Assembly: GCA_902476765.1 (NCBI GenBank)
Contig: CABSEJ010000203.1
Span: 1-5,258, forward strand
From: an uncultured Blautia sp.
GTDB taxonomy: Bacteria > Bacillota > Clostridia > Lachnospirales > Lachnospiraceae
Length of the DNA: 5,258 nucleotides
Direction: 5' to 3'
A model generated the notes under the pieces. That model saw nothing but the letters and a program-made list of their open reading frames with translations, was not told the DNA's origin and did no database searches. Positions 5,100-5,258 of this stretch are shown piece after piece. The translations under genes were made by a program, and so were the position numbers. Each line of letters starts with the position of its first letter. Positions within the stretch are counted from its first letter, which is position 1.

Positions 5100-5258
5100 T
5101 CATCCACCTGCTGAATCCCTGAAATATCCGGTTCAATCATAAGTGAATAATTGGTGTAATATACCACGAACCCGGGCTTTGCGCCGCCGGGTTTTTTTAC
5201 ATGTTTTTTCTGGATATAGTCGATTTCCACTTTAGGAGCCGTCCGCCCGCCGGAATAA
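5084..5258 (-). CDS. rqcH: NFACT/RqcH (Rqc2-like, FbpA) ribosome quality-control protein, C-terminal fragment
   Basis: A minus-strand frame of 57 codons plus TAG (complement of 5084-5086) enters from the right edge; the N-terminus lies outside the window. The translation contains YSGGRTAPKVEIDYIQKKHV, followed by KKPGGAKPGFVVYYTNYSL and then IEPDISGIQ. This matches the end of the NFACT-R domain of Rqc2/RqcH proteins (KK.GGAKPG.V.Y..), historically annotated as fibronectin-binding protein A. RqcH binds obstructed 50S subunits carrying peptidyl-tRNA and recruits tRNA-Ala to add alanine tails that mark stalled chains for degradation. The visible part looks normal and ends with a short charged tail, QQVDEDSRS. 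The gene converges on the sugar operon and is unrelated to it in function. The name rests on motif recognition of a short segment. Confidence 0.85.
   Translation of the reverse strand, partial: YSGGRTAPKVEIDYIQKKHVKKPGGAKPGFVVYYTNYSLMIEPDISGIQQVDEDSRS
5169..5198 (+). terminator. Intrinsic-terminator-like hairpin for the plus strand, inside the convergent NFACT gene
   Basis: AACCCGG (5169-5175) pairs with CCGGGTT (5187-5193) around an 11-base loop, and seven Ts follow (5192-5198) on the plus strand. This is the layout of a Rho-independent terminator for transcripts running rightwards out of the sugar operon. The same bases encode KKPGGAKPGF of NFACT on the minus strand, so the symmetry may come from the protein motif and its lysine codons. 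It is the only stem followed by a T-run downstream of the GNAT gene. Confidence 0.4.

Noticed and set aside
1..5258. Mobile element, CRISPR array, tRNA/rRNA or defence system
   Set aside because: No transposase, integrase, nuclease or toxin-like proteins, no regularly spaced repeats, no target-site duplications at the three junctions, and no tRNA-like fold were recognised by eye.

Overview
The window reads as a piece of a Lachnospiraceae-type (Clostridia, Firmicutes) chromosome. The evidence is protein-level resemblance to gut Clostridia sugar loci, moderate base composition, strong AGGAGG-type ribosome binding sites and tight operon spacing. All family assignments come from motifs recognised by eye; no database search was possible.

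Layout. Positions 1-328 (minus strand) hold a piece of a LacI-family regulator whose C-terminus lies beyond the left edge and whose DNA-binding N-terminus is missing. Reading away from it on the plus strand is a sugar ABC-transporter operon: a solute-binding lipoprotein (about 316/328-1653), a MalF/UgpA-type permease (1670-2542), a MalG/UgpE-type permease (2542-3186), a GH32 beta-fructosidase (3215-4462) and a GNAT N-acetyltransferase (4499-4939). A convergent intergenic stretch (4940-5083) contains a 12-bp palindrome with a LacI-operator-like core and a 10-bp hairpin. From the right edge, on the minus strand, comes the C-terminal end of an NFACT/RqcH (Rqc2-like, 'fibronectin-binding protein A') ribosome quality-control protein (5084-5258).

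How the genes fit together. In an intact copy, the binding protein would capture a sucrose- or fructo-oligosaccharide-type sugar. The two permeases, powered by an MsmK-type ATPase encoded elsewhere, would import it. The intracellular GH32 enzyme would hydrolyse its fructosyl bonds, and the divergent LacI regulator would control the set. No ATPase gene is present here.

The unusual point is that this copy appears damaged in three separate places, each consistent with loss of a defined block. (1) At about 313-328 the regulator and binding-protein genes are fused head to head; both starts, the regulator's DNA-binding domain and the divergent promoter are missing. (2) At about 2575-2584 the second permease lacks roughly 60-65 residues (TM1 and the first external region). 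(3) At about 3602-3613 the GH32 enzyme lacks roughly 25-30 residues, including the family's Arg-Asp-Pro (RDP) motif. Losses 2 and 3 keep the reading frame. This may be real decay, selected remodelling or an assembly artefact; sequence alone does not settle which. I found no new defence system, mobile element, CRISPR array or RNA gene.
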